Program-made: the position numbers and the translations under genes
Notes under the pieces: generated by a model
The model's database searches: none
What the model was told of the DNA's origin: nothing
Seen by the model: the letters and a program-made list of their open reading frames with translations, nothing else
Assembly: GCA_016743925.1 (NCBI GenBank)
Contig: JADGFH010000402.1
Coordinates: 1 to 5,811, forward strand
From: Labilibaculum sp.
GTDB lineage: Bacteria; Bacteroidota; Bacteroidia; Bacteroidales; Marinifilaceae
Length of the DNA stretch: 5,811 nt
Direction of reading: 5' to 3'
In this document: piece by piece, positions 5,691 to 5,811 of the stretch
Position numbering within the stretch: the first letter of the stretch is position 1
Layout: each line of letters begins with the position of its first letter

Positions 5691-5732
5691 TATTCAATTA
5701 TAAGTGTTTTAAAGGAAATAAATTAAAAAATA

Positions 5733-5753
5733 TATAGTTTAGCAAAAACTATA
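5733..5753. repeat. AT-rich 8-bp stem-loop near the right edge
   Basis: TATAGTTT and AAACTATA form a perfect 8-bp inverted repeat with a 5-nt loop (AGCAA). The stem is AT-rich and weak. Runs of A to its left mean that on the minus strand it is followed by T residues, so it could be a weak terminator for a leftward gene outside the window; that is speculative. Confidence 0.35.
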
Positions 5754-5795
5754 ATTTATGCTGTAATTTTATCATTAAACGTACCAATTCAATAT

Positions 5796-5811
5796 ATTTA
5801 TTTATTTATTT
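5796..5811. repeat. ATTT tetranucleotide repeat at the window edge
   Basis: Four perfect ATTT units end exactly at the window edge, so the true copy number is unknown. Short tandem repeats of this kind can vary in length by slippage. Whether it affects a neighbouring promoter cannot be judged from this window. Confidence 0.6.

Larger units (their letters stand above)
5451..5811. other. Gene-free right end with hairpins and AT-rich tail
   Basis: No convincing coding region is seen in these 361 nt. Two short overlapping open frames exist on the plus strand, but their translations are compositionally odd, they run through several inverted repeats, and neither has a recognisable domain. The stretch contains, in order, a terminator-like hairpin, a nested hairpin element, a long-loop inverted repeat, an 8-bp AT stem-loop and four ATTT units at the edge. 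About 5514-5690 looks like a dispersed intergenic repeat, inferred from its dense symmetry. No Bacteroidota promoter box was found here on either strand. Confidence 0.6.

Noticed and set aside
5413..5726. Two overlapping short plus-strand open frames (5413-5649 and 5496-5726)
   Set aside because: They run through terminator-like and nested hairpins, lack promoter and start-site support, overlap each other or the RNase H-like gene, and translate to low-complexity sequence without a domain.

Overview
The window looks like chromosomal DNA from a member of the Bacteroidota, most likely a marine-type Bacteroidia; the genus cannot be fixed from sequence alone. The reasons are low GC content, start sites without Shine-Dalgarno sequences, two promoters matching the Bacteroidota sigma pattern (TTTG, then TAnnTTTG), and a moxR / DUF58 / membrane protein / batA gene order typical of that phylum.

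Left part (1 to 3960, minus strand): the promoter-proximal half of a Bat ("Bacteroides aerotolerance") type operon. Transcription runs right to left: a MoxR-family AAA+ ATPase (3888-2893), a DUF58 protein with a von Willebrand A (vWA) fold (2840-1971), a signal-peptide membrane protein with a BatD-like outside half and a DUF4381-like inside half (1951-920), and BatA, a membrane-anchored vWA protein that runs off the left edge (898-1). Gaps are 52, 19 and 21 nt, and one promoter with a hairpin at the predicted 5' end of the mRNA lies upstream of moxR. By family knowledge, the ATPase is thought to remodel or insert cofactors into partners bound by the vWA proteins at the inner membrane. The actual substrate of Bat systems is unresolved, and nothing here resolves it.

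Middle (3889 to 4158): a 270-nt divergent intergenic region holding the moxR promoter and leader, a 17-bp palindrome, and the truA promoter.

Right part (4159 to 5450, plus strand): truA (tRNA pseudouridine(38-40) synthase, TTG start) followed after 53 nt by a small RNase H-like protein with its catalytic acidic residues intact. The gap between them holds a repeat-like hairpin.

Right end (5451 to 5811): no convincing gene. It holds a terminator-like hairpin, a nested hairpin element and further inverted repeats, resembling dispersed intergenic repeats, then an AT-rich tail with four ATTT units.

The genes are ordinary for the phylum. The least expected observation is non-coding: a degenerate 7-nt tandem repeat (AATTNNN) occurs at two separate places, in the moxR/DUF58 gap and across the truA stop codon. 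I did not find convincing evidence for a new multi-gene system.
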